NCBI RefSeq assembly: GCF_030269925.1
Contig: NC_085124.1
Location: 11,718,001 to 11,782,000 of the forward strand
From: Bombyx mori
Lineage: Eukaryota > Arthropoda > Insecta > Lepidoptera > Bombycidae
DNA: 64,000 nucleotides
Direction: 5' to 3'
In this document: positions 36,073-49,200 of the stretch, one piece after another
Position numbering within the stretch: position 1 is the stretch's first letter
How the letters are laid out: every line of letters begins with the position of its first letter
The notes under the pieces: model-generated
Databases searched by the model: none
Seen by the model: the letters and a program-made list of their open reading frames with translations, nothing else
What the model was told of the DNA's origin: nothing
Made by a program: the position numbers and the translations under genes

Positions 36073-39000
36073 CTAGTCGGAGTCGAGGTTGACGACGTCC
36101 TGCATGTGCGCGGGCGGGGCGTGCGCTACGGGCGGGGCTCGCTGGAGGGGGGGCCGCCCGCGGGGCCGGGTGCCGCCCAGCATGAGGTCGCGGGCTCGTT
36201 GCTGCTGCAGCGCCATGGCCACCGGATCGCGGCTGCCCAGTCCGCCTGCGTAGTACTTCGCACCCATTTGCTATAGTCACATATCCGTCGCGTTAATAGT
36301 AAATTAAATTATAAAACTTGATTGAACCCGTATTGTATTTTTTTTTAATATTTTGCACGATTTAGCCCAGAGGTTCCCAAACTTATTTTGTCTATCTACT
36401 GTCGACTTTGAGAATAAATTATTTTTTAGCGCCCCCATTTTTTCACCTACTCAAAAACCACTATAGCGAGAGCTCAGTCGGTGTCTAAGTCCTCCTAGAT
36501 GAAATTACAAATCGCCTCCCAAGCCTCTACACAGCGCCCCCTTTTTTCTGGGTCTCTACAGCGCCCACAAGGGGGCGTTATCGCCCACTTTGGGAAAGTC
36601 TGATTTAGCCGAACGTTCGACAAAGGTAGTGATACTCACGTTCTGATGTTGCATGAGTTGTTGGAGTCGCATTTGTTGTTGTTGTTGCTGCTGTCTCTGC
36701 CAGGGCGGCTCGTACTGCAGCGAGCTGGAGCCGCTCGAGCCGCTGCCGGTCGCTACATTTACAACACATAGATAAATCAAAGGATTACAGCTGTAACGCA
36801 TACATTAAAATTATAGAAAAAATAGTAAAAAAAACTACAATCACAGATTACAATTTTGGTCTTGGATTTTGGTCTTGAATTATTTGTGGAAGTCCAGAGA
36901 AGGTTTAAAAGGTAGATAAATATGAAAATGCTCAGAATTAAATAAAAATAACAATTTTGTTTTTCCTTTTATGTGTCCCGCATCAGATGGATTCCTTTTG
37001 TTTAAGTTTATTTTATACGCAAGTTTAGATCTTTTATTTATCGATTGAGGCACTACGAAGTCTGCCGGGTCAGCTAGTTTATTATATTAACGTATTAGAA
37101 TGCCTTAAGTGGAAGCAACTTAATAAATTATAGTGTTTAACAATTTTTATAATTAATTTCTAAACAGTGTGTCAAGTCTGCTAATCTTACCGGCGTTCAT
37201 AGCAGAGCCCATCATTGCAGGATTCATCATACTGGGCTGCGCATACTTATACATTTCGCTCATTTTCTGTATCATCTATAAGAACAAAACATTTTCAATA
37301 TTATCTTTATATATTTCACAAAATCTCTTAATATAAATTAAGTGAAACAACGTCAATAGCTTTTATACAAGTGTCTATAAAATAAATATCAATTTAATAT
37401 ATAGAGGGGCGAAAAGCCATTTGGTTTATACTACATTTCGCTTAATACACGACATTTACCTTTGTAATTAAAGCTGCGTTTTATTTCTTATTAGCAACAA
37501 CAGTTCGATGATAACATGATTTTAAAAAAATTCAAACTTTACATGTCTCACCTGTAAAGTTCCAAAAAATGTAGATTAAACCAAATTAGCCTTTCACCTC
37601 TCTATTTGATGCAAAGAAAATGACTGTGTATACTGTACCTCTAATATTAGAAATAATTAGAATAAACTAATAAAAAAATTACAGTGAATTAAAAGCAGTG
37701 TTCCTCGATTTGTGTGATGTTAATACAATATATAATCATGCATTAGTTATAATTAACCAATTTTATTATTTGTGTTAATCTACAACAACCTAAGAACGTT
37801 AAGATCGACATTAAACTTACGCCGTAATCGTATCCACCGAACATCTGAACAGATAAGCAAAATAATATGTTATAAAATATCTTTTGTAAATATGTATTAT
37901 AAATATAATTAATCTGTAAAATTATAACTACGTCTAACAGAACGACAGTTGAATGTATGGCGATTCAATACGGGACTGGCCTCAAGGCACACAACCAATT
38001 GTTCTGGCTACACACTCTATATTACTTATACTCATCAAAAAAATTGTAATGTCAATTTCTTGCTAATTTCAATACTGTTTTACAAAAAGGTTTATTTTAT
38101 TATTAATATTATATTATCCTTGCGTAAAGATATATTTATTGAAAGTATAGAAAAATCCCCATAATGTTTCAAATTACTCTACAATTATCATACCCGACGT
38201 GTTTCTGAACACCTGCTTAATTGTTGTGATTAGTATGCGTTTGACGTTATCGTAATACTGATTGATATAGCTACTCCGATAGGTATTTAAACATCCAAAT
38301 TTTTGGACCAAAGTTTTTTTTAAAGAGATTTTATGACCTGGTAACTAAGATCTTTAAGTCATGTATTATTTTAATTTATATTCTTATTTTTAACAAAAAT
38401 GATAATATGAAATGAAATGAAGATGATTAATTTGAGACAATCAACTGGGATGAAATTAAATGAAATGAGACGATATAGCATGAAATATAATCTCAGTAAA
38501 ATGGTGGTCAGTTACTGACATATTTTCAGTGGACTTTTTGGAGGATCCCGAGAAGTTATGTTCAGCGGCTTTGTTTCATTTTCTCACATTTGTGCACTTT
38601 CACAGATGTTTAATGATTAATAAACCACCGTTATTACATATTTAAACCTGAAGAAACACCGAATAGACAAAAATAAAACAAATCACACAACTTCACTCCT
38701 CGCGTTCCCGCCAAAAAGTCCCTAGAACCAATGTAAAAGAAGTTTGGAAAAGATCACGTCAGTATCAATCACGTTTATTTTTCTATTCTGAACGCCTAAG
38801 CAACGACATAACTTATGCGAGGACAACACTGCTCTAGATTGTGTTCGTGACGACTGCCTGGGCGGAGTCAGTTAAGCTCGTTGCGTTAAGAGCGTTGCGT
38901 GATCTCAATGTCGTAGGACTGACGATCGCTGGAGCAGTCGGGATCCCGAGTGGAGACCGCGCAGCGGAAGACGTAACGTGGGACACCCCCTGGCTAGGTG

Positions 39001-40218
39001 GTGCGATGACCTTGGAACGGTGGCCGGCAAGAAGTGGATGAGGAGAGCCGTAGACCAGGCTCACTGGTGTGGATTGGGAGAGACCTATGTCCAGCAGTGG
39101 ACGACTGTGGGCTGTTGATGATGATGATGATAATCTCAATATCGACTCACACCGACCGCAGGATTAGAGTTGTATATCATCGGCAACATGTCCCGGATCT
39201 GGCTGTCGGTGATGTTGGGCATGTCCTTGCGCAGCATGGCCGCCACCGCGTACGCCAGCTGCTGCTGTTGCGCCAGTAGTCCCGGCACTGGAATTATAAT
39301 TGTATGATTATTGTGGCGGGTAGCCATCATAAATAATAATAATAATAGCAGCTATACTAAATGCATGCAGAATAGTGAGAAAGTTCCTACAGCTTGAAGA
39401 AAACCAAACTTACTACACATAATAAAAACTAGCCTAATAACTCATAGCTACTGTATATTACTTGGCCAAAAGCCCGTATATACAGTTCTACCGGCTCTGT
39501 CGACAGACTGAACTGAGAAAGGGGAAACCTATGAACATAATAATAATAATAAAGCCTTTATTCAGACAAAATACATTTTTTTTTTACATATACAATTATT
39601 ATTTCATTTTATTAGTTTTTAATATGTTTCAGCCAGTTAGCCATCATAGAACACAAGATATTTGACAGATGTCTGAATCTCGCTTACGACATTTACAAGA
39701 TAAGCTTACATATATAAAAGTTCCGAACAACAACATTTATTTTGGACCGTCTGTTCACCGAGCAATATCACCTGCTTGGTGGAAGATCTTCCCTTTGTCG
39801 TATATCTCCCCACATTATGATAACTTGAATTCTTTCAGCATATAATGGTGGTGTTACTATTATATGATGCAATGACTAGATTAAACTACTAAGAGCCGTG
39901 TCACTTGGTACAGCCGCTTCAAACGGAATTATGACTAACAATGTTGTAGATATTTTGAAAAAAAACTGTCATCATTTTGTTGTCATTTTGTCACCACGCC
40001 GACTTGAATTCATGCGCTATTAAAAATATGTATAATGGTTTAAAAAGGCAGCACTCACTCATTCCATTGTGCATGGGCCAGGCGGAGGGGAAGGGCGCGG
40101 GAGGCGGTCTGTTCTTTTCGTTCTCGAAGTCCTCCCAGGCGGCTTTACGTTCCTCCTCGGTTAAAGTCTCCTCTTCTTTGTTCTCCAATAGTGAGTCATG
40201 CTCATGATATTTGTAAAT
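36073..40218 (-). CDS. ATRX: ATRX C-terminal tail with 24-nt microexon and Gln/Met-rich end
   Basis: Six exons. 40218-40059 encodes [20 protein letters not shown], as in vertebrate ATRX. 39287-39151 encodes [16 protein letters not shown]. 37844-37821 is a 24-nt microexon (MFGGYDYG) framed by cag and GTAAGT. 37275-37191 is Met-rich. 36752-36640 has a run of seven Gln ([19 protein letters not shown]). The last exon, 36270-36073, is GC-rich and ends DVVNLDSD, stop at 36073-36075. It includes [13 protein letters not shown], which parallels the human C-terminal [10 protein letters not shown] and looks AT-hook-like. The 3'UTR must run to the left; a dispersed repeat begins about 60 bp after the stop. 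Confidence 0.9.
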
Positions 40219-43200
40219 CTATATTTAAAAACTCAAATCAGTAATGAGAACTTGTTTTTATTGCTTAGTTGGATGGACGAACACACAGCCCACCTGGTGT
40301 TAAGTGGTTACTGGAGCTCATAGACATCTACAATGTAAATGCGCCACTCACATCGAGATATAAGTTCTAAGGTCTCTTTTTTTTCTTTTCTTTTCTTACC
40401 TAAGCTGGTAGCCTGGAGCGGCTATTCCAGCGTAACCGTAACTAGTAGGTGAGCTCACGGGGCTCAAACCTGACGACGATGCTAACACGAACCCTAGCAA
40501 GAGTCATGCTTTGCAGAATCTACCACCGGAAAGGTCTCAAGTATAGTTACAACGGCTGCCCCACCCTTCAAGCCGAAACGCATTACTGCTTCACGGCAGA
40601 AATAAGCAGGGTGGTGGTACCTACCGGTGTGGACTCACTCCTACCACCAGTAATCACGCAAATTAATTTTTGCGGGTTTTTTTTTTTGTTTTTTATTAGA
40701 CGATGTTATTCATTCACCGTGGAAGTCAATAGTGAACTTTTGTTGAGTACGTATTTCATTAGAAAAACTGGTGCCCGTCTGGGATTCGAACACCCAGTGC
40801 ATCGCTCGACACGAATGCTCCGGACGTCTTATCCTTAAGGCCACGACGACTTTAAAAGGTGTCGTCTGTACCTGCAGCTCGTGCTCCCGCAGCATCTCGG
40901 CGAACAGCCGGTCCTTGGGCAGCGCGGGGAGCTCGCGGGGCGCGAGCGGGGCGGGCTCGAACTTGTAGAGCTCGGCGAGGTCGTTCTCGGCGTAGTGCCG
41001 GTCTATCTGCTGCTCGTCGATCACGCGCTTCGAGATGGCTTGTTTGGTTACTTGCCGCTCGTAGATTTTTTCTTCCATTGTGCCCTAGATATAAAATTTA
41101 TGTTTTCAATAGGAATTCAGTAGTTCCGAACCAAAATATTTATTTAACTTTAGGTTATTCAAACTTCAATTTCAATTTACTGAGTTCGCGTGGGTAGGTA
41201 CCAGCACCGCGCCTATTTCTGCCGTGAAGCAGTAATGCGTTTCGGTTTGGGTGGGGCAGCCGTTGTAACTATACTGAGACCTTAGAACTTATATCTCAAG
41301 GTGGGTGGCGCATTTACGTCGCAGATGTCTATGGGCTGCAGTAACCACTTAACACCAGGTAGGTTGTTAGCTTGTCCACCCATAATTATTTACTGTCCAT
41401 TTTTAAGGATTGTACATAATATATATCGCACCTTTAGAATTATAGAGACCAAGCCCAAAAGATGTCTTTTTTGGAATAAAGAATAGTTTTCAAACCGAAA
41501 AGACGCAGAGGAAGGGGAGGATGGGACGGAGTGAAAGAGACCAATGGATAAGTTTATAAAGGGATAAGCTACTTTTGGTCATTTAACTATTAAGAGTTGA
41601 TTCAATTTCAATCGAGAGTCAATTTTTAATAATAATAAACAATGATATTTCAAGTATTATCAATACATAAAATTGACACTAATACTCACCATGGCCAAAA
41701 ACCTGTACACATAACAAGGTTTCTTCTGTCCAAATCGGTAGACTCTGAAGATACTCTGCACGTCGTGCGAAGGGTTCCAAGACACATCAAATATGACCAC
41801 GCGATTGGCCGCCACCAAGTTAATTCCGAGGCCACCCGCCCGAGTAGAGATCAAGAATAATCTAAAAGACATAAAATAAAACCATGACTTATACTGAATT
41901 CAATAACACAATTTTGTAACTCATTAATGTATACTTTCCAACCGAATCTTTAATCTATGAACGTGAGATTAAGCAGTTAATTTTTTTTTAATGAAGTTCA
42001 CGCTCAGGGACAAATTAGATACGGAGAAAAAAAACAGTAACTATGAAGTTTTCACCTTGCTCTTGGATTATCTTCTCTGTTGAAATTCTTACACCAAATG
42101 GAGCGGTTCTCGCACGACGTAGAGCCATCTAAACGAAAATAATCTATACCGGGAGACCATGAACCTAAAAACATATTTATTTATTAATCATCATAAATAC
42201 AAATTGTTCATACTCATTGTGTGCATAGAAAGTTTTATATTATGTAGAAAATATGAAATGAACGATTACTGTGAAAATGTTTTGATGATGTTTAAAAGGA
42301 AATTTTAGCGTTTTATTCTTAAAAACGATGTCTAACATACCCATGTGTCCGCCCAGTTTCTCATCGATCCGGCCTGCCTGAGTCGCGTCGTCTACTTTAC
42401 CTAGGAAATGTTCTATGAGGTCCAATGAATACAGAGATTGTGAGAACACCAATCTGGAACAAAACAAAATTTAACATAAAAACTATTGTTTACAGTGCAT
42501 GTTTGATCGCCTCATATTGGTCCAGCACTCAGTGTCGCTGCCCACATTCAGTGTATCACACGTATTCTCATTAGTTCCCGATAGATGGACTTATCCACTG
42601 CTGAATAATCTTCTACCGAATTTTGAAGCCAATGTACACTTTCCTGCTCGCCTCACACAGGTATTGTCAGCCGCCGACCGCATGCGTTGTTTCCGCAGGA
42701 CGACGCAGCCCGGATTCAGTTATCCGTCAAAAATGCAATCGTATTTATTTTTTCTGACATGTTTTTATTGTACACAAACATTAACTAAGTTTTGTTACAT
42801 ATTTGATGTTAGTATCGACGCTTGAAAGACAAACGTGACTAAGCGACAATAACTGCTTTATACATAAATGTTAGGCAATAACCATGTTCGATGCGCAAAA
42901 AAAATAAAATATATTTCTAGGTCTATTAAAATCATTTCAATCCTACAGCAAGATTGGTTAAAATATAAATTTTTTCATGTATTTCAACTTTAAATTAGTC
43001 TACTGTACAGTTCACGCTTTTTTTTTATAGCTTAGATGGGTGGACGAGCTCACAGCCCACCTGGTGTTAAGTGGTTACTGGAGCCCATAGACATCTACAA
43101 AGTAAATGCGCCACCCACCTTGAGATATAACTTCTAAGGTATCAGTATAGTTACTTAGTTTGTCGCTTAGTCACGATTGCCTTTCAAGCGTCGGTATATA

Positions 43201-46200
43201 GTAGTAATATGTTTCGTATATAATTATGTTAGTATCCGCTACTCACAGTTTATCTCCGATGGCTTCGCACTGCCTCAATATGTCGAAGAGCAGAACAAGT
43301 TTATGCGAGTGCCGCATGTCTTCCAGCTCGTCCTCGGTGACAAGTTTGATCCACCACTCAGTCGGATTTTCATTTTTTACCTCAACCACTTCCTCGATGT
43401 CAGAATGATGATCTTCTTGTTCCACTAAAAAATCAGTTTAGGATATTTACTGTCTCTAAATATTACAATATAAAGTAGCTGTACGCCTCTGTTTCTCTGC
43501 TTACTTCGTCTTAAGCTAACCGATCTTGACATATTACTCACTAATAGAAAGAGCGATAACAAGGAATATCTAATATATAAAATTCTCGTGTCACAGTTTT
43601 CGTTGCCATACTCCTCCGAAACGGCTTGACCGATTTTGATGAAATTTTTTGTGCTTATCCGGTATCTATGAGAATCGGCCAACATCTATTTTTCATCCCC
43701 CTAAATGTTAGGGGTAGTCCACCCCTAAATTTTTATTTTTATTTTTTAGATAAAATTTTTAATTTCTATTTTTTTATGATACAGCATACAAAAATACATA
43801 CAACCCTAAATTTTCACCCCTCTACGATCAACCCTTATTTTTTATTTGCTAATTAAAAACTTTAAAATTGTTTGCGAGAATTTTGTTTTTATTTTGTCAT
43901 GACGTAGAATAAAAAAATTCATATTACTCTGAAATTTTCACCCCTCTACGATCAACCCCTATTTTTTATTTGTTAATTATAAACTTTAATTTTTTTTGCA
44001 AGATTTTCATTTTTATTTTTATTTTGTCATGAATTAAAATAAAAAATCTGATGTTACTCTCAAATTTTCATCCCTCTATGATCAACCCCTATTTTTTATT
44101 TGTTAATTATAAACTTTAATTTTTTTGGCAAGATTTTCATTTTTATTTTTATTTTGTCATGAATTAAAATAAAAAATCTGATGTTACTCTCAAATTTTCA
44201 TCCCTCTATGATCAACCCCTATTTTTTATTTGTTAATTATAAACTTTAATTTTTTGGCAAGTTTTTTATTTTGTTTTGTCATGACTTAAAATTAAAAAAA
44301 ATCATATTACTCTCAATTTTCACTGTTATACGATCAACCCCTATTTTTCCATCCCGATTAATATTTTTTTTATTCTATGCACAGATCCGCAATAAGGTTG
44401 CAAGATCGCAATAAATATTATAATTGTAGTACGATAAATTCTTATTCAGAATTTATAATTTCAAGTTGCGTTTATTATGTTTTTTTTTTAAATTCAATTT
44501 GATCTCCCGTCCTCTCCGGTCGACTACTGATCGACTATCTATCGATCAATTATCCCCGCCAGGTGTCACCACTCATCCAGCAAACATTTTAGTAGGGATG
44601 AGGACGAAGCCGGTCTCCTGTCTTACTTACTCACTATACATCATAGATTATACACTTAATATATTTGAGTGCTATACAATACTATACATTTTTCAGCCAT
44701 GTTTTTTTGGTTTTATTTGTGTATCAATAGTATGTTCAGTAGGTCTGAGAATCGGCTACTATCTATTTTTCATACCCCTAAGTGAAAAGGATTGTCCACC
44801 CCAAACATTTATTTTTTATTTTAATTTTTTGGATATATTGTTTTTGTTTATAATGAGGTATTATGTGGTTAAATGAGGTTTTTTTTTCTACAGTAGAATT
44901 TCCCTAGAAATCTTATTTAAGGCAACACAACGTTTGCCGGGTCAGCTAGTATATTGTATATTTTATGGGCAAAATACAGTGACTCTAACACTTATGTCAA
45001 AAAAAAGTTTTCATATGTTTAATGAAGCTAACGCTGTTCTAATCTTATTCGCTCTAGTATGCTCCACTGAAGCAAAGCTGCAAGCTGACAGCATTTTTTT
45101 TAAATAAAGGCGTCAACTATTTGCTTTACTGAATGTCAAAATGTTAGCACTCCCAAGTACTCAGAATTAACAACTTATAATTATTATAGCTAATTGACTT
45201 ACTCATCTAAGTTAAACGAATAGAAACAAAATATTCTTACTTAATAAAGTTTTCGCTTACAATCTTACAGGACTAAATCGGTAATTATCTTGAAACTACA
45301 TAAAATAGAATATTTGAAAAATAAAAAGTTGGATGAAGCCACAAGAATGTTTTAATTTTAAATCTATTAGGTTAAAAGTTCAATAATAATTTCCATTTAC
45401 CTGGGTTGGCCCTGGTCCCCCGACGCGTCGAAGCTTTAGAGTCTTTCGCCTTGCTCTTCTTAGCTGCTTTCTTCTTCTTACTCTTTTTTTGACTGTCGTC
45501 ACTCACATCTGATGAGTCGTCGGAAGACTCCTCTGTTGAAGTTTCCTGTAAAATATTTCTTTAAACTTGATGGATTGACTTTATCCAGTGATAGGATACA
45601 TTTAAAAGTTAATGCTGATTAGTCACCCGTTGTATTTCGCGAGTGGACATTGGGACTATATCGCGATCATGTTTATTCTACATTTTTATTACAAAACCGC
45701 AAAAAAATTAATTAATTTGTATAATGATTGAATTGGATGCATCTTGTGAGTCCTCACTGGTAGGTACTACCACCCTACCTATTTATGTCTTAAGGTAGTA
45801 GTGCGTTTCGGTTTGAAGGGCGAGGCAGCCGTTGTACTGTAACTGACACTTAGAACTAATGTTCCAAAGATGGGTGGCGGCATTAACGTTAGTAGGGGAC
45901 CGTGAGCACGTCCGCCGACCTAAACAATAAGCGGAAAGAGGTCGACACCACACATGCAAATGGAAAAATCCTATGCCATCAGTTTCTTCCATTTATATAA
46001 TACTAGCGACCCGCTACTCTACTCGCTTCGGAAACTGTAAGATTTCTCAACTATTTAATGGATGTTATTATACATATAAACCTTCCTCTTCAATCACTCT
46101 ATCTATTAAAAAAAACGCATCAAAATCCGTTGCGTAGTTTTAAAGATTTAAGCATACACAGGGATATGGGGACAGAGAAAGCGACTATGTAGTGATACTT

Positions 46201-49200
46201 ACTATAATTTAAACATAATAATATATTGTTGTCGTTGTTTCTCTGTTAGTATCTAAAATCTAATCACGGGCATACCTCAGGCGTGGAGTCGTCGTCAATG
46301 AAGTCCACAAGTGATCCTTCGGAGTCTTCTTCTTCTCTTTCTCTCTGTAAATAGTAAAATGCAACTTGTTTGATTCTTGTTTCTTTTGTCACTACAGAGA
46401 AGTTTGTTGTAGTAGATGTTATTAAGTTTTACTTTAAAGCATGACCAGCCACTTGGGAACGGACCCAATTATTTTAAAAGGCTCTTTAACAACCTAAGAC
46501 ATACAAAAAAATGTCCTTGCTGTTTTATAAAAATATAATTGTGTCAATGTGTATGTAACTTATTACAGTACACCAAACTCTACGAGTTTCTGTCCGTGTG
46601 ACAAATTTTATCTAATATATAAAATTCTCGTGTCACAGTTTTCGTTGCCATACTCCTCCGAAACGGCTTGACCGATTTTGATGAAATTTTTTGTGCTTAT
46701 CCGGTATCTATGAGAATCGGCCAACATCTATTTTTCATCCCCCTAAATGTTAGGGGTAGTCCACCCCTAAATTTTTATTTTTATTTTTTAGATAAAATTT
46801 TTAATTTCTATTTTTTTATGATACAGCATACAAAAATACATACAACCCTAAATTTTCACCCCTCTACGATCAACCCTTATTTTTTATTTGCTAATTAAAA
46901 ACTTTAAAATTGTTTGCGAGAATTTTGTTTTTATTTTGTCATGACGTAGAATAAAAAAATTCATATTACTCTGAAATTTTCACCCCTCTACGATCAACCC
47001 CTATTTTTTATTTGTTAATTATAAACTTTAATTTTTTTTGCAAGATTTTCATTTTTATTTTTATTTTGTCATGAATTAAAATAAAAAATCTGATGTTACT
47101 CTCAAATTTTCATCCCTCTATGATCAACCCCTATTTTTTATTTGTTAATTATAAACTTTAATTTTTTTGGCAAGATTTTCATTTTTATTTTTATTTTGTC
47201 ATGAATTAAAATAAAAAATCTGATGTTACTCTCAAATTTTCATCCCTCTATGATCAACCCCTATTTTTTATTTGTTAATTATAAACTTTAATTTTTTGGC
47301 AAGTTTTTTATTTTGTTTTGTCATGACTTAAAATTAAAAAAAATCATATTACTCTCAATTTTCACTGTTATACGATCAACCCCTATTTTTCCATCCCGAT
47401 TAATATTTTTTTTATTCTATGCACAGATCCGCAATAAGGTTGTAAGATCGCAATAAATATTATAATTGTAGTACGATAAATTCTTATTCAGAATTTATAA
47501 TTTCAAGTTGCGTTTATTATGTTTTTTTTTTAAATTCAATTTGATCTCCCGTCCTCTCCGGTCGACTACTGATCGACTATCTATCGATCAATTATCCCCG
47601 CCAGGTGTCACCACTCATCCAGCAAACATTTTAGTAGGGATGAGGACGAAGCCGGTCTCCTGTCTTACTTACTCACTATACATCATAGATTATACACTTA
47701 ATATATTTGAGTGCTATACAATACTATACATTTTTCAGCCATGTTTTTTTGGTTTTATTTGTGTATCAATAGTATGTTCAGTAGGTCTGAGAATCGGCTA
47801 CTATCTATTTTTCATACCCCTAAGTGAAAAGGATTGTCCACCCCAAACATTTATTTTTTATTTTAATTTTTTGGATATATTGTTTTTGTTTATAATGAGG
47901 TATTATGTGGTTAAATGAGGTTTTTTTTTCTACAGTAGAATTTCCCTAGAAATCTTATTTAAGGCAACACAACGTTTGCCGGGTCAGCTAGTTGATATAT
48001 AAAACTTGTTAAATATTTGCTAATCGATTTATTGTGGATTTCAATAACATCGACTCTCAACTCAACTAAATCAAATACTAAATACCTAGTTTATACATTG
48101 AAGACAGGGTGCCCTGAAGTAATATTCCAATTTGAACTGATCTACACTAAATACATATTAAAAAAATCTTGATATAGTCTTAAGTCACTAAAACTAAGCA
48201 GAATATCACATAAGTACTTTTTAGTACTATGAAGTACTTTTTATCAAATCGTGTAACCCCAGAATGGATCAGGGAGCCAGATGTTATTGCATCAACACTG
48301 AGCTGCTTTAAGTACAGGCTCGACTGAGTCTCCACAGCTGAAGACACATCAGCTTATTAAGCGCCAGTGTTTAAAAACTATATATATAAAAATGAATTGC
48401 TGTTCGTTAGTCTCGCTAAAACTCGAGAACGGCCGGACCGACTTGGCAAATTTTGGTATTGAATTATTTGTGGAAGTCCAGAGAAGGTTTAAAAGGTAGA
48501 TAAATATGAAAATGCTCGGAATTAAATAAAAATAACAATTTTGTTTTTTTTTTTTTTTTTTTTTTTTATTGCCTTTGTAGGCAGACGAGCATACGGCCCA
48601 CCTGATGGTAAGTGGTCACCGTCGCTCATGGACGTCAGCAATGCCAGGGGCAGAGCCAAGCCGCTGCCTACCATAAAGAACTCTCCGCAAGCCTCGTTTG
48701 AAGAAGGACATGTCATAGCGCTCGGAAAACACCGTGGAGGGGAGTTCATTCCAAAGCCGGATGGTACGTGGCAAAAAAGATCTTTGGAAACGCACTGTCG
48801 ATGAACGCAGCGGTTCCAGATAATATGGATGAACTCTGCTCCGATGGCGGGAGGTGCGATGATAAAAAGGAGATGAGGGAATCATCTCGAATAATTCTTC
48901 AGAGCATTCCCCATGGACCATGCGGTATAAAACACAGAGAGAACCGAAGTCCCTCCGTAGACCCAGAGGTTCCAAGCGATCCGCGAGAGCAGGACTATCG
49001 ACCATCCGAACAGCCCGTTTCTGTATGGAGTCAAATGGAAGTAGCTGGTATTTGGGAGCCCCGGCCCAGAGGTGAGAGCAGTACTCCACGCGAGGTCGGA
49101 CCTGCGCTTTATAAAGCGCAAGTCTCTGTCCAGGCGTGAAATACCGCTTCGCTCTGTTGAGAACTCCCAACATTTTAGAGGCCAGTGTTTTCACTTTGAT

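Noticed and set aside
42499..42825. A 108-codon + strand frame between ATRX exons
   Set aside because: Intronic, antisense, with no recognisable product.
43809..44330. A CRISPR-like array from the tandem units
   Set aside because: The units are contiguous ~125-130 bp minisatellite repeats without unique spacers, in a eukaryotic Helitron.
43626..44876. Open frames inside the Helitron (also 46668-47918)
   Set aside because: They are identical in both Helitron copies, low-complexity Phe/Tyr/Leu-rich, with no recognisable domain; they are by-products of the AT-rich repeat.
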